A stretch of DNA of 64,000 bases, from the NCBI GenBank assembly GCA_031266015.1, contig JAISBU010000033.1, positions 1 to 64,000 of the forward strand. Reading direction: 5' to 3'. The notes beneath the pieces are model-generated. The model searched no databases. It saw nothing but the letters and a program-made list of their open reading frames with translations, and was not told where the DNA came from. The DNA is from Prevotellaceae bacterium. Its GTDB lineage: Bacteria > Bacteroidota > Bacteroidia > Bacteroidales > UBA932. Position numbers and translations under genes: made by a program. This document shows, piece after piece, positions 37,538-46,070 of the stretch. Within the stretch, counting starts at the first letter, position 1, and every line of letters begins with the position of its first letter.

Positions 37538-38089
37538 TTACTGCAATCCCACAATCCAAACCTCAAATGCCAGAGCAGATTCCGAAGGAACCATACCAAC
37601 CTGGAGCTTACCATATCCTTGAGTAAACGGAAACATGAGCAAACCATGTTCGCCGTACGACATACGCTGTACACCTTTATCCAAACCATCTATAACCTCT
37701 CCTTTACCCACAACAAACGGAGCAATTTTCACAGGTTCCATACTATTCTGAACAGCGACATCATTCAGGCTTGTAGCGTATACGCTACCAATGTTACTAC
37801 CGTTTACAATGTATGCCACATACTCCACCTGTACAGTACCTCCTTTCTCAACTTGCCAGCAGGTAATAATCGTATCCACACCAATAATTGCGGTATCACA
37901 AAATGGTGCATCCAGCTGCGCATAGTAAACACCACCCTCTTCACTAATCGGATAATGATGATTTGTCAGGTAGGTTTCAATGTTTTTCTGCTGTTGCTCC
38001 TCCACGCTCTCCTTGTTGCACGTTGCAAACAAGAAAAGCGCTACCGGAACAGACAGCATTCCAAAAAGATATTTATACAACTTTATCAC
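37538..38089 (-). CDS. FKBP-like lipoprotein, divergent
   Basis: The 183-residue protein has a lipoprotein signal (VALFLFATC near residue 24). The C-terminal half (IDGLDKGVQRMSYGEHGLL and VPSESALAFEVWIVGL) follows the FKBP fold outline, but the usual aromatic active-site residues are largely missing. It probably acts as a chaperone or adaptor rather than an isomerase. It lies between two more typical FKBP genes. Confidence 0.72.
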   Translation of the reverse strand: MIKLYKYLFGMLSVPVALFLFATCNKESVEEQQQKNIETYLTNHHYPISEEGGVYYAQLDAPFCDTAIIGVDTIITCWQVEKGGTVQVEYVAYIVNGSNIGSVYATSLNDVAVQNSMEPVKIAPFVVGKGEVIDGLDKGVQRMSYGEHGLLMFPFTQGYGKLQVGMVPSESALAFEVWIVGLQ

Positions 38090-38091
38090 AG

Positions 38092-38937
38092 CTACTTCTT
38101 AATCACCTTTACTACTTCCACCTCATACACCACAGGCGTGTGAGGCGGAACTATATCTGCCAGACCTTTTATACCAAACGCTAAATCCGATGGCAAAATG
38201 AATTGTGCTTTTTCTCCCTCAGTCATGCCCGCTAATGCTTTCTCCAAGCCCTTTACCACCTGCCATTGCTGACCCCTAACATATCGGAAGGCCTTTTCTT
38301 TTGTAGCTCCATCATCAAAAACATATCCATTCAAAAAACGCCCCTCGTAGCTAATCATCATAGCTTCACCATATTTTTCAGCCTTTTTACCATTACCGGT
38401 CTGCTGCTGCTTTTTCCAGCTCTCTCCTGCTTGCTTGTAATCCGAATGCTGCTTTTGGTATGCTTTTATTCGCAACGATTCATATCGCTGCTGCTCTTTA
38501 CAAAAAGCATCATATCCATCGTCCAGTATAATATCGGGTTCTACAACACGCAACACTCCAACTTCAACCGTAACCTTATCCTTGCTTTGAACTCCCTTCG
38601 CTTTTGGAAAATTAATCATGCTTCCCGTAAAAATTCTGTAAGGCATCACAAACTCAGCGCTATCATTTTTTGAAAGCATCATTAGCCCGGCTTCAAGCGA
38701 GTTCTTAGAAGCATCCATAGGTACGCGAAGCCAGCACCTGTCATTAAAAACAACCGCCTGTGTCGATGCATTCCTGCAGCGCACCTGCAGCTGCACGTAA
38801 CATCCTTCACCTATTTTTATGCTCGACTTACCCAGCTTACAGATCCTGTACTGAATATCGTTACTCAGCCTGGTATAGTTGGCATTTGCCGATATAGTAA
38901 GCAACAGAAGCGTACAAAAAAAGACCGGCTTTTTCAT
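38092..38937 (-). CDS. FKBP-type peptidyl-prolyl isomerase
   Basis: I start this 281-residue protein at the ATG at 38937, because it gives a signal peptide (MKKPVFFCTLLLLTISANA); the ATG at 38955 adds six residues in front of it. The end is a good FKBP domain (GRFLNGYVFDDG, VVKGLEKALAGMTEGEKAQF, and PPHTPVVYEVEVVKV). The first half may be a second, degenerate FKBP unit. It should work in the periplasm or on the outer membrane. Confidence 0.87.
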   Translation of the reverse strand: MKKPVFFCTLLLLTISANANYTRLSNDIQYRICKLGKSSIKIGEGCYVQLQVRCRNASTQAVVFNDRCWLRVPMDASKNSLEAGLMMLSKNDSAEFVMPYRIFTGSMINFPKAKGVQSKDKVTVEVGVLRVVEPDIILDDGYDAFCKEQQRYESLRIKAYQKQHSDYKQAGESWKKQQQTGNGKKAEKYGEAMMISYEGRFLNGYVFDDGATKEKAFRYVRGQQWQVVKGLEKALAGMTEGEKAQFILPSDLAFGIKGLADIVPPHTPVVYEVEVVKVIKK

Positions 38938-38964
38938 ATATTTGAAGAAAATCAAAAATATTCT

Positions 38965-39525
38965 CTAAAAAGTTGAGTAGCTGTTTTTTGCCACCTTTAC
39001 TACCTCGAATTCACAAACAATAGCGCTACGAGGTGGTATCTTATCGCCGTCTCCCATAAGCCCGTACGCCAAATACGACGGAAAAAGCAACCGCACTTTG
39101 GAGCCTTCTTTCAATCCTTGCGCAGCCATGTGCAATCCTGTTATTCCGGCGCTTCCGTTCACCACCAGCTCCAATGGATGTTGGATATCGTACACGTAGC
39201 AAAGCATTCCATCCAACAGCCAAACCTTACCAACCAAACGAACCGCATCACCGGCTGCCACAATATTACCTTTTCCTGCTTTCAGCAACTCCATATAATA
39301 ACCGCTCGCGGTACGCTCCATCTTCAGCTGCTGACGTTGAACATAGGCTTGCAAAACATCCAATTCTTTGTCACTCAGGTACTTATTTACATCTTCCAGT
39401 CGCTGCTTATCTTTAGAAACAACCATTTGTTGCGGGAGCAGCTCCTTCACCTTTCCTCGCTTACACCCAAGCACACATAAGGTGGATAGCAGTATCCAAA
39501 GCGATATTGTCAGAACTCCCCGCAT
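38965..39525 (-). CDS. FKBP-type peptidyl-prolyl isomerase lipoprotein
   Basis: The 186-residue protein has a lipoprotein signal (LLSTLCVLGC). The C-terminal FKBP domain ends PPRSAIVCEFEVVKV, with LAYGLMGDGDKIPP before it, as in active family members. The ATG overlaps the stop codon of the phosphoesterase gene (TAATG), so it is coupled to that gene and heads the FKBP series. Confidence 0.88.
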   Translation of the reverse strand: MRGVLTISLWILLSTLCVLGCKRGKVKELLPQQMVVSKDKQRLEDVNKYLSDKELDVLQAYVQRQQLKMERTASGYYMELLKAGKGNIVAAGDAVRLVGKVWLLDGMLCYVYDIQHPLELVVNGSAGITGLHMAAQGLKEGSKVRLLFPSYLAYGLMGDGDKIPPRSAIVCEFEVVKVAKNSYSTF

Positions 39526-40541
39526 TACCAGCTCTGCACTTTTAGTACGTTTTCAAAGTATGTACAGCAATTTTTCAATGAGCCAAAGTACTTACCACCA
39601 GCCGCATTGAAGTGTCCTCCCCCATTAAAATATTTTCGCGCCAACTCGTTTACAGAAATCTCTTTTCCTTTTGAACGCAACGAAACTCGAATATGTGTAC
39701 GATCCAGCGACTCGTAAAAAAATGCCGTTACCTCAATCCCTTTAATGGATAACGGATAGTTCACAAAGCCTTCTGCATCTCCGGCTTTAAACTGGAAGCG
39801 TTCCAACTCCTCTCGTGAAAGCGCCATGTACGCTGCTTTCTTCTCCGGAATGAGCTGCATTTTTTCTGACAAGCAGTAGCCCAAAAGTCGTAACCTGCTC
39901 CCACTATATCCTTCAAAAACTTTGCTGGCAATCTCATCCTTATCAATTCCCAGCTCCATTAAATCCGCAGCAATACGAAAAGGTTCCGGCGAATTTACGC
40001 TGTGATTAAAAGAACCTGTGTCAGTCAAAATTCCCACATACAAGGCCTCCGCCTCACCTTTTGTCAGGGTATTTCTCCCACCAAGCGCTACAATAATTTT
40101 GTAAACCAGCTCACAGGTAGAGCTTGCCGCAGTGTTTGAAAACACGAGGTCAAACTCATCCGAAGGTTGCGGATGGTGGTCTATAAGTATCTTAGTCGCA
40201 GTACCCTTTTTTACCTCTGCACCTAGCTCCTCTATTCTATATAAATTATTAAAATCCAAGCACATAATCAAGTTGCAGCCTGCAACATAACCTTTTACAG
40301 CGTCCTTATTTTCAGCGTAAATCAACGAGTCTGAAGCTAAAGGCATCCAAGCCAGAAATTCCGGAAATCTATTCGGAAAAATGGCTTTGGTTTCCAACTC
40401 CGGATGAGTCTTTTGCAGGTAGCTCCAAAACCCCAAAGACGAACCCACCGCATCGCCATCAGGGTTAATGTGAGAAAGGATGGCGCAACGCTTCGAATTG
40501 CCCAAAAGTACGCCAAGCGCCTCTATATTGCTGCCTATCAA
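39525..40541 (-). CDS. DHH/DHHA1 phosphoesterase (NrnA-like)
   Basis: The 338-residue protein has HINPDGDAVGSS near residues 24-35, then CLDFNN, then the DHH motif in LIDHHPQP near 130, and the DHHA1 motif GGGHFNAAGG near 312. NrnA-type enzymes degrade short RNA and dephosphorylate pAp. It is the first gene of the operon with the FKBP proteins and starts with no other gene within 310 bases. Confidence 0.93.
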   Translation of the reverse strand: MIGSNIEALGVLLGNSKRCAILSHINPDGDAVGSSLGFWSYLQKTHPELETKAIFPNRFPEFLAWMPLASDSLIYAENKDAVKGYVAGCNLIMCLDFNNLYRIEELGAEVKKGTATKILIDHHPQPSDEFDLVFSNTAASSTCELVYKIIVALGGRNTLTKGEAEALYVGILTDTGSFNHSVNSPEPFRIAADLMELGIDKDEIASKVFEGYSGSRLRLLGYCLSEKMQLIPEKKAAYMALSREELERFQFKAGDAEGFVNYPLSIKGIEVTAFFYESLDRTHIRVSLRSKGKEISVNELARKYFNGGGHFNAAGGKYFGSLKNCCTYFENVLKVQSW

Positions 40542-40852
40542 AATTATATGCTTTTAATACGAGTTTTAAATTTACCACTCTTTAAGTTGACAGCCAAACA
40601 TACGCAGTTAAAGAATGTGATACAATTTGACCACCTCTGATTAGATAATTGCAATCACCTGACAGCCAAATTGTTACAAAAAGAGCTTATTCGAAAAGAA
40701 AGCTGGCAAACCAATATCTTAACTTATGCCTAATTCAGACTATTGCAAAAAGTATGCTCATCTTTATTTAAGCACTACTGCCCGTCAATCATATTAGCAG
40801 TTCGGATTTTTACCTCAATGCTTTTTATCCGTTTTTTTACCTGCAGCTTCAA
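40542..40852. other. Intergenic region with no recognised gene
   Basis: I see no supported coding region or RNA gene here. The word TGACAGCCAAA is present twice (near 40590 and 40660), and the sequence is AT-rich, so promoter signals for the phosphoesterase gene are likely at its left side. Confidence 0.5.
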
Positions 40853-41467
40853 CTACTTTATCTCGGTTTTCAGCATTTCCTGTCCTTCAATGCTAGCCAC
40901 CAGCACATCGCCAACAGCCACCGGCCCCACTCCCGAAGGAGTTCCTGTAAATATGAGGTCGCCTATCTTAAGCGAAACAAATTGTGAAACGTAGGCTACT
41001 ATCCTATCAAAGCTGAATATCATATCACGACTACGCCCTTGCTGTACAATCTCTCCGTTGCGTGTAAGCGAAAAATGTATGTCGTTCACGTCCCGAATTT
41101 GCTCTACAGGTATAAGCTGCGAGCTAATGGGCGCCGAATAGTCAAACGCCTTGCATAGCTCCCACGGTAGCCCCTTTTCCTTACACTCGCGCTGTATGTC
41201 ACGTGCCGTAAAGTCAACACCTACGCCAATTTGATCATAGTACCGATGAGCAAATTTCTCACTTATCCCACGTCCCAACCTGCATATTTTCAACACCAGC
41301 TCCACCTCATACTGCAGGTCTTGCGTAAATTTCGGATAGTACAACGGTGCGTTGTTGCGCAGTAAAGCCGTGTCCGGTTTCATAAAAAATACAGGATCGC
41401 CCTCGTAGCCACCAAAAAGTTCCTTATTGTGCTCGCTGTAGTTATGTCCAATGCAAATTATTTTCAT
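40853..41467 (-). CDS. Fumarylacetoacetate hydrolase (FAH) family protein
   Basis: The 204-residue protein starts at the ATG at 41467 (MKIICIGHNYSEHNKEL), which is the normal FAH family opening; the ATG at 41530 adds 21 residues not seen in relatives. It has the metal-binding set E-V-E-L in YEVELVLKI and GVDFTARDIQ, and ends with IFTGTPSGVGPV. Small one-domain members often work as acylpyruvase or oxaloacetate decarboxylase. The substrate here is not known. Confidence 0.9.
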   Translation of the reverse strand: MKIICIGHNYSEHNKELFGGYEGDPVFFMKPDTALLRNNAPLYYPKFTQDLQYEVELVLKICRLGRGISEKFAHRYYDQIGVGVDFTARDIQRECKEKGLPWELCKAFDYSAPISSQLIPVEQIRDVNDIHFSLTRNGEIVQQGRSRDMIFSFDRIVAYVSQFVSLKIGDLIFTGTPSGVGPVAVGDVLVASIEGQEMLKTEIK

Positions 41468-41602
41468 AGAGATGTGTACGCTATATCTTATCTTATTTGG
41501 GAAATAAATTTCTCCGGTACTAAGGTTCAAGTATTTTCTTTGCGTTTATACCGTTTGGTTTATTCCGGTAATAATTAAAATATTCTTGAACCATAATTTA
41601 TA

Positions 41603-41645
41603 CTTTATGCATAAAGCAAATCAGCATTTCGTTTTTTGAAATGCT
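41603..41645. other. Two palindromic elements between amt and the FAH gene
   Basis: A perfect 14-base palindrome CTTTATGCATAAAG lies at 41603-41616. A hairpin with arms AGCATTTC and GAAATGCT and a seven-base T-rich loop follows at 41623-41645. The hairpin has a T-rich tail only on the plus strand, while amt ends on the minus strand, so its role as a terminator is doubtful. Confidence 0.45.
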
Positions 41646-41673
41646 CATTTTTACATTTTGTCAATGTCTGATT

Positions 41674-42987
41674 TTATTCGTCTTCGCTGTAAGCCATTTC
41701 GCCGTGCTGCGTGATATCCAAACCTAACAATTCTTCTTTGCCCGACACGCGTAAACCAACGGTTTTATCAACAATTTTGAAAAGAATAAAGGTCATTATC
41801 GCGCTGAAGCCCACCGTTACTAAATTAACAACCACCTGTACGCCAAGCTGATGCCAATTGCCATACAGCGCGCCTTCTGCGCCACCTGTAACAAGCTTCG
41901 TGGCAAAAACGCCGGTGAGAATTGCACCCACAAAACCGCCAACGCCGTGAACGCCGAATGCGTCAAGCGAATCGTCATAGCCCGCTTTGGGTTTCACATA
42001 AGCCACAAAAGTAAAGCAAACGATGGCCGAAAACAACCCGATAAACAGCGAACCGAGCGCATCAACCGAGCCTGCAGCGGGCGTAATAGCCACCAAACCC
42101 GCCACCGCACCTGTACAAATGCCAATAACGGTTGGTTTTTTATTAATTACCCATTCGAGCGTCATCCAAGCGGTTGCCGCAACGGCAGTTGCCAAATGCG
42201 TTACCAAAAATGCGTTGGCCGCCAAACCGTCAGCCGCCAAGCCGCTGCCCGCATTAAACCCAAACCAACCGAGCCACAACAGCGCTGTTCCAAGCACCAC
42301 AAAGGGAATGTTGTGCGGAATAATCATGCTTGTGCCGTAGCCCTGCCGTTTGCCGAGCATCAGTGCCATAACGAGCGCCGAAACCCCCGCATTGATATGC
42401 ACCACCGTTCCGCCTGCAAAATCAAGCGCACCGAGCTGCATCATCCAGCCGCCGCCCCAAACCCAGTGAGCCACAGGGTTATAAACAAGAATTGTCCAAA
42501 GCAGCGAGAAAACGAGAAAGCCTTTAAATTTAATTCTCTCAGCAAATGCGCCAACGATAAGCGCGGGCGTAATTACTGCAAATTTACATTGGAAAAGCGC
42601 AAAAAGTGTTTCTGGAATGTTGCCTGCCGTGAGCGCATCTTTGCTGATGCCAAAAAGGAAAAGCTTATCAAAACCGCCAACGATAGCGCTAATCCAAGTG
42701 CCTTCAAAGCTCGTTCCGAACACGGCGGAGTAGCCATACACTATCCATTCAATCGTAATAACAGCGGTCAGCACAACGCACTGCATCATTACGCTCAACA
42801 CGTTTTTACGGCGAACCATGCCACCGTAGAAAAATGCCAAACCCGGAATAGTCATCAGCATTACGAGCATGGTTGCCGCCAAAATCCACGCGGTATTGCC
42901 GCTATCTAAAGTTGCTGCGCCGTCTTGCGCAAACATTATCATTGGGCAAAAAAGCAATGCCCCTACTGTTGATAGAATTTTTTTCAT
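41674..42987 (-). CDS. amt: Ammonium transporter Amt
   Basis: The 437-residue protein begins with a signal peptide (MKKILSTVGALLFCPMIMFAQ), as other Bacteroidota Amt proteins do, followed by eleven membrane helices with the Amt signatures FFYGGMVRRKN and DFAGGTVVHINAG. It brings ammonium into the cell. I place the start at 42987; an ATG nine codons upstream is possible. It lies downstream of a PII gene in the usual glnK-amt pair. Confidence 0.95.
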   Translation of the reverse strand: MKKILSTVGALLFCPMIMFAQDGAATLDSGNTAWILAATMLVMLMTIPGLAFFYGGMVRRKNVLSVMMQCVVLTAVITIEWIVYGYSAVFGTSFEGTWISAIVGGFDKLFLFGISKDALTAGNIPETLFALFQCKFAVITPALIVGAFAERIKFKGFLVFSLLWTILVYNPVAHWVWGGGWMMQLGALDFAGGTVVHINAGVSALVMALMLGKRQGYGTSMIIPHNIPFVVLGTALLWLGWFGFNAGSGLAADGLAANAFLVTHLATAVAATAWMTLEWVINKKPTVIGICTGAVAGLVAITPAAGSVDALGSLFIGLFSAIVCFTFVAYVKPKAGYDDSLDAFGVHGVGGFVGAILTGVFATKLVTGGAEGALYGNWHQLGVQVVVNLVTVGFSAIMTFILFKIVDKTVGLRVSGKEELLGLDITQHGEMAYSEDE

Positions 42988-43081
42988 TTTATTATGTTTT
43001 TTTCCGTGAGGCAACGCTACGCTTGCCTTAGGGTTATGAAAGCTTTATCTTGTCAGGCATTTCATTTGTAAATTTTGCAAT

Positions 43082-43426
43082 TTATTTATTGTATAACGAC
43101 TCATCGCCACGCTCGCCTGTGCGGATGCGAACCGATTGTACAATGTCCGATACAAAAATGCGCCCATCGCCGCTCTCGCCGGTGTAGGCGGCTTTCAGAA
43201 TAACTCCAAGCGATTTTTCTACATTGGCATCGCGCACCACAAACGACACGTAAATACGGTCGATAGCATTCACATCGTAGGCTATTCCTCTGAAAATCAG
43301 ACCCTGTTTGGCATCTCCCTGTCCTTTTACTTCCCACCACGAGAGGAAATCAATATCGGCATCGTGCAGGGCTTTACGCACTTCTGCAAATTTCGCCTTG
43401 CGAACTATCGCTTCTATTTTTTTCAT
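43082..43426 (-). CDS. glnK: Nitrogen regulatory protein P-II
   Basis: The 114-residue protein is of PII type: MKKIEAIVRKAKFAEVRKAL at the start, a T-loop with tyrosine (FRGIAYDVNAIDR), and the B- and C-loop signature AYTGESGDGRIFVSDI. It would sense 2-oxoglutarate and ATP and block Amt. It lies 94 bases before amt on the same strand and shares its promoter. Confidence 0.94.
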   Translation of the reverse strand: MKKIEAIVRKAKFAEVRKALHDADIDFLSWWEVKGQGDAKQGLIFRGIAYDVNAIDRIYVSFVVRDANVEKSLGVILKAAYTGESGDGRIFVSDIVQSVRIRTGERGDESLYNK

Positions 43427-43491
43427 ACGCTGACTATTTTTTGATGGTTAACGAATAATATTTTTATGACATTCTGTCGCGACTTCAACCA

Positions 43492-43499
43492 CAAAAGTA
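43492..43499 (-). promoter_or_regulatory. -7 box (TACTTTTG) upstream of glnK-amt
   Basis: The minus strand reads TACTTTTG, which fits TAnnTTTG. It lies about 65 bases before the glnK start. A small inverted repeat GTAGC/GCTAC overlaps at 43497-43511 and could be a regulator site. Confidence 0.55.
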
Positions 43500-43740
43500 G
43501 CACAACGCTACTATCGCTTCCAAGTAAAAATAAAAACGAAAAAAAATAAAAATTTTACTGGTTACGATTTATAACTTATTTGACTAAATTTGTTTTTGTT
43601 TAAACTAAATTACGATGAATGCGGTAAGGTTAGCGATACTCCTAACGCCCAATGTCATTAAGCTAAGGGCTTAAAAATGAATATTCGATGCCGAGCATCC
43701 CCACGCAAAGCGCGGTAGCGATGCAAACAAGTAAAATTCC
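43500..43740. other. Divergent intergenic region
   Basis: Between glnK and the YhcH-type gene I find no coding sequence. It is very AT-rich at 43530-43610, with short runs of G+C near 43690-43730. It contains the divergent promoters at its ends. Confidence 0.4.
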
Positions 43741-43748
43741 TACCTTTG
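43741..43748 (+). promoter_or_regulatory. -7 box (TACCTTTG) of the YhcH-type gene
   Basis: TACCTTTG at 43741 is a full match, 27 bases before the ATG at 43776. Confidence 0.65.
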
Positions 43749-43775
43749 CAAAAAACAACCTTAATTCTTTTTACC

Positions 43776-44222
43776 ATGATAGTTGACAGCCTCAGCAACG
43801 CGAAAAAATATTTTTCGCTAAATCCACACTTCGAAAAAGCATTCAACTTTCTTGCCAGGCAAGACTTGAAAAACATTGCCGAAGGAAAATACGAAATTGA
43901 CGGCGCCAACGTATTTGCTACCGTTATGGTGCGTGAAGGACTAGCGCCGGAGGCTGCCAAGTTCGAGGCTCACGATAGCTACGTTGACATTCAGCTTGTG
44001 CTTGATGGTAAGGAGGGTTTTGGCTGGAGCCGGCGTGCCGATTGCAAGAATGTAAAGGATGCATACAATGCAGATAAGGATATTATCTTTTTTGCAGATA
44101 AGCCGGACACCTACGTGGAAACAAAGCCCGGACAAATGGCCATCTTCTTCCCCGAAGATGCTCACGCTCCACTGGTAGGTAGCGGACAAATCAAGAAAAT
44201 GGTAGTGAAAGTAAGAGCGTAA
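43776..44222 (+). CDS. YhcH/YjgK/YiaL family protein (DUF386)
   Basis: The 148-residue protein starts MIVDSLSNAKKYFSLNP and has the family's beta-barrel signature (FEAHDSYVDIQLVLDGKEGFGW and MAIFFPEDAHAPLVG) with conserved His and Asp residues for metal binding. Members act in sugar-acid catabolism, for example as anomerases, or affect biofilm formation. The upstream ATG at 43746 lies inside the promoter. A terminator follows, so it is a single-gene unit. Confidence 0.9.
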   Translation: MIVDSLSNAKKYFSLNPHFEKAFNFLARQDLKNIAEGKYEIDGANVFATVMVREGLAPEAAKFEAHDSYVDIQLVLDGKEGFGWSRRADCKNVKDAYNADKDIIFFADKPDTYVETKPGQMAIFFPEDAHAPLVGSGQIKKMVVKVRA

Positions 44223-44241
44223 AACAGCTTACGTAAACAAT

Positions 44242-44280
44242 AAAATGGCGACCTCAAAAGAAGCCGCCATTTTTATTTTG
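44242..44280 (+). terminator. Rho-independent terminator after the YhcH-type gene
   Basis: Arms AAAATGGCG (44242-44250) and CGCCATTTT (44265-44273) with a 14-base loop are followed by T-rich sequence. It lies about 20 bases after the stop codon. Confidence 0.75.
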
Positions 44281-44333
44281 CTACTGTTTTTCCGGACGGC
44301 CTGAGCGCTATGGATAGCGGCATTCTTGATTTA

Positions 44334-44402
44334 TCAAAAACGAATATCGTACTTTGCGGCTTCGGCAAGTATTTTCAGCTTCTCCAGAACTTGGTCGGTC
44401 AT
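44334..44402 (-). pseudogene. 5'-terminal remnant of a radical SAM DNA modification/repair-type gene
   Basis: A 22-codon frame (ATG at 44402, stop at 44334-44336) includes the segment KLKILAEAAKYDI. That matches my memory of the start of the 'putative DNA modification/repair radical SAM protein' family, whose N-terminus reads KLKILADAAKYDVSCSSSGS. The cysteine motif and the rest of the gene are gone. Upstream on the minus strand there is a TACCTTTA -7-like box and a CCGGTT/AACCGG inverted repeat (44428-44452). Confidence 0.5.
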
Positions 44403-44573
44403 ATCAGCTTACCTCTTTTACTGTTATCGTCCGGTTATTTATACCAACCGGATTATAAAGGTACAAAGAGTTAACATTATAAAGAGAATTTGCCCGAGTG
44501 GGATTAGTCAATATTCTTATTGCCAGAACATTACGTTATTAACAGTCCCAACAGGCGTGCCCGAAAATTTTCT
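44403..44573. other. Intergenic region upstream of the LuxR gene
   Basis: No gene is supported. An inverted repeat CCGGTT/AACCGG lies near 44431-44451 and may belong to the old promoter of the remnant gene. The right end holds the LuxR promoter. Confidence 0.4.
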
Positions 44574-44581
44574 TAACTTTG
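44574..44581 (+). promoter_or_regulatory. -7 box (TAACTTTG) of the LuxR gene
   Basis: TAACTTTG fits the -7 consensus and lies ten bases before the ATG at 44592. Confidence 0.6.
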
Positions 44582-44591
44582 CATAGCTAAT

Positions 44592-45587
44592 ATGCTCACT
44601 TTACGCATGAATCTCCTTCTTCCCGAACATAAGCTATCAACCATGCTGCTACAACACCAAGAATTAATTTCGGTGGCAGCACGCTGTGGTATTGAGCTGG
44701 GTTTGGGAGATAAAACTACTCGTGAGGTTTGCGCGTCACAAAGTATCGATGTTGATTTTTTTGTGGCGCTACTCAACACGGTAAGCCATGAGCGCTACTA
44801 CGCAGAGCAGCTTCTTCGCCCCAACAGCACTTTGCTGCTGGTGGACTACCTGAAGAAAACGCACGTATACTACCGGCAAGCCTTGCTCCCTGTTGCACAG
44901 GTGCACGTACAGAAGTTAATGATGTCGGCAGGCGTATCAAATAGGATCTTGCAGCAGGTAGAAGAACGCTTTTCGCAATTTGAGGAAAAAATACTACGCT
45001 TTTTCTCGCAGGTAGAGGAAGAACTTTTCGCTTACATTAAACATCTATACAACAACAACTTAAATCTAGCAGCAGGTAGAGCCATCCACGAGGTTGACGT
45101 GGAGTTGTTTGGTAGCGATATGGTTGCCCTTAGGGTACAAAGCGACAAAGTAAAAACCTTGCTGTGGGACTCTCTAAACCTGCTGGTAAAAGATCTCGTT
45201 GGCAACTTTGACAGGCCGCTTCGTAACGCTGCTATTTTTCATATTTCCGCTATAGAAAAAGACTTTTCCGCCTACATCAGGCTGCTTGAACGGTTGCTTT
45301 CGCCAGCTATTCTTGATATGCGCAACAACTTGATTAGCAAAAAACTAGAGAATATATTCCGTCACAACAGCCAGCACGTTGATGCCAGCGAAAATAAGGA
45401 GCTGTCCGAGCGTGAGCGTGAAATATTGGCTTTGATTGCCAAGGGTTTGAAGAGCAAGGAAGTTGCACAGCAGCTCAACATTAGCCGGAATACGGTACAG
45501 GCGCACCGTAAAAATATCTCTGCTAAACTTGGACTAAAAACCATCTCAGAGCTCACCGTGTATGCCGTGATGAATGGCGTAGGATAG
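44592..45587 (+). CDS. LuxR-type regulator with degenerate YtfE/RIC-like N-terminal part
   Basis: The 331-residue protein ends in a LuxR-type helix-turn-helix (about residues 268-330: LSEREREILALIAKGLKSK, RNTVQAHRKNISAKLGL). The first 45 residues (AARCGIELGLGDKTTREVCA and SIDVDFFVALLN) follow the ScdA_N outline of YtfE/RIC iron-sulphur repair proteins, but lack their cysteine pair. The middle is all helical (KKTHVYYRQALLPV, VEERFSQFEEKI, VEEELFAYIKHLY) like the hemerythrin part of YtfE, with most histidine ligands replaced. It should be a transcription factor; its signal is unknown. It has its own promoter and is monocistronic. Confidence 0.7.
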   Translation: MLTLRMNLLLPEHKLSTMLLQHQELISVAARCGIELGLGDKTTREVCASQSIDVDFFVALLNTVSHERYYAEQLLRPNSTLLLVDYLKKTHVYYRQALLPVAQVHVQKLMMSAGVSNRILQQVEERFSQFEEKILRFFSQVEEELFAYIKHLYNNNLNLAAGRAIHEVDVELFGSDMVALRVQSDKVKTLLWDSLNLLVKDLVGNFDRPLRNAAIFHISAIEKDFSAYIRLLERLLSPAILDMRNNLISKKLENIFRHNSQHVDASENKELSEREREILALIAKGLKSKEVAQQLNISRNTVQAHRKNISAKLGLKTISELTVYAVMNGVG

Positions 45588-46070
45588 CACCATTTACGAT
45601 TTACTGGCGCGAGTACGCTGTCATGCTGAGCAAAGCGAAGTGTGCGCGTGTTCACCCAGCGTACGCGGTAATACACCCGCAGCCCCGACTCCGTCTCGCT
45701 GCAGGTGAGTTCGTATGGCAAGTGCGGCGCCTGTGCCACCAGCTGCCAGCTGCCATCGGTGATGGGGCGGGCTCGCCTATCTTGTGCCAAATCTCGAAGC
45801 CGACGGCGTGAGCGGGCTTGGCGGCACTTTTGCTGCCGATGTCGCGCACGATGAGGGTGCGCTTCTGGATTTCCTTAAAAATTACCTCCAACTCCGAACG
45901 GCTGTTGATGGCGGGCGGCATCGGTCATGGTCGGGTTGTAATCTGTACTCATTTCTTGTTCTCCTTTGCTTTAAGTTAATAGTTGAATGAGGGTTGATAA
46001 TTACTTTAAGATAACTACTTGATAGTCAAATATTTATGGCTTTAGCTGGAAGGTGTAAAATAGGATTGCA
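45588..46070. other. Mostly non-coding region with a decayed gene
   Basis: Apart from the pseudogene at 45640-45952, no gene is seen. The left side (45590-45650) holds dispersed repeat words (ATTTACGATT, and GCTGTCATGCTGAGCAAAGC). The right side is AT-rich. Confidence 0.5.
45640..45952 (-). pseudogene. Frameshifted fragment of a Bacteroidota fibronectin-like domain protein
   Basis: From the ATG at 45952 the minus strand reads MSTDYNPTMTD; the homology then moves to another frame with ELEVIFKEIQKRTLIVRDIG and SAAKPAHAVGFEIWHKIG, and again to a third with LTCSETESGLRVYYRVRWVN. Together these match the C-terminal domain of a common Bacteroidota hypothetical protein (segments VRD-x-x-S-x-x-AKP, G-x-EI-x-W and Y-x-x-RW-x-NT). 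At least two frameshifts are needed. After RVRWVNTR the sequence runs straight into the dispersed repeat near 45650, so the old 3' end is lost. Confidence 0.6.

Noticed and set aside
41851-42909. A 352-codon open frame on the plus strand
   Set aside because: It is antisense to amt, which has full family motifs, and the product has no recognisable domain.
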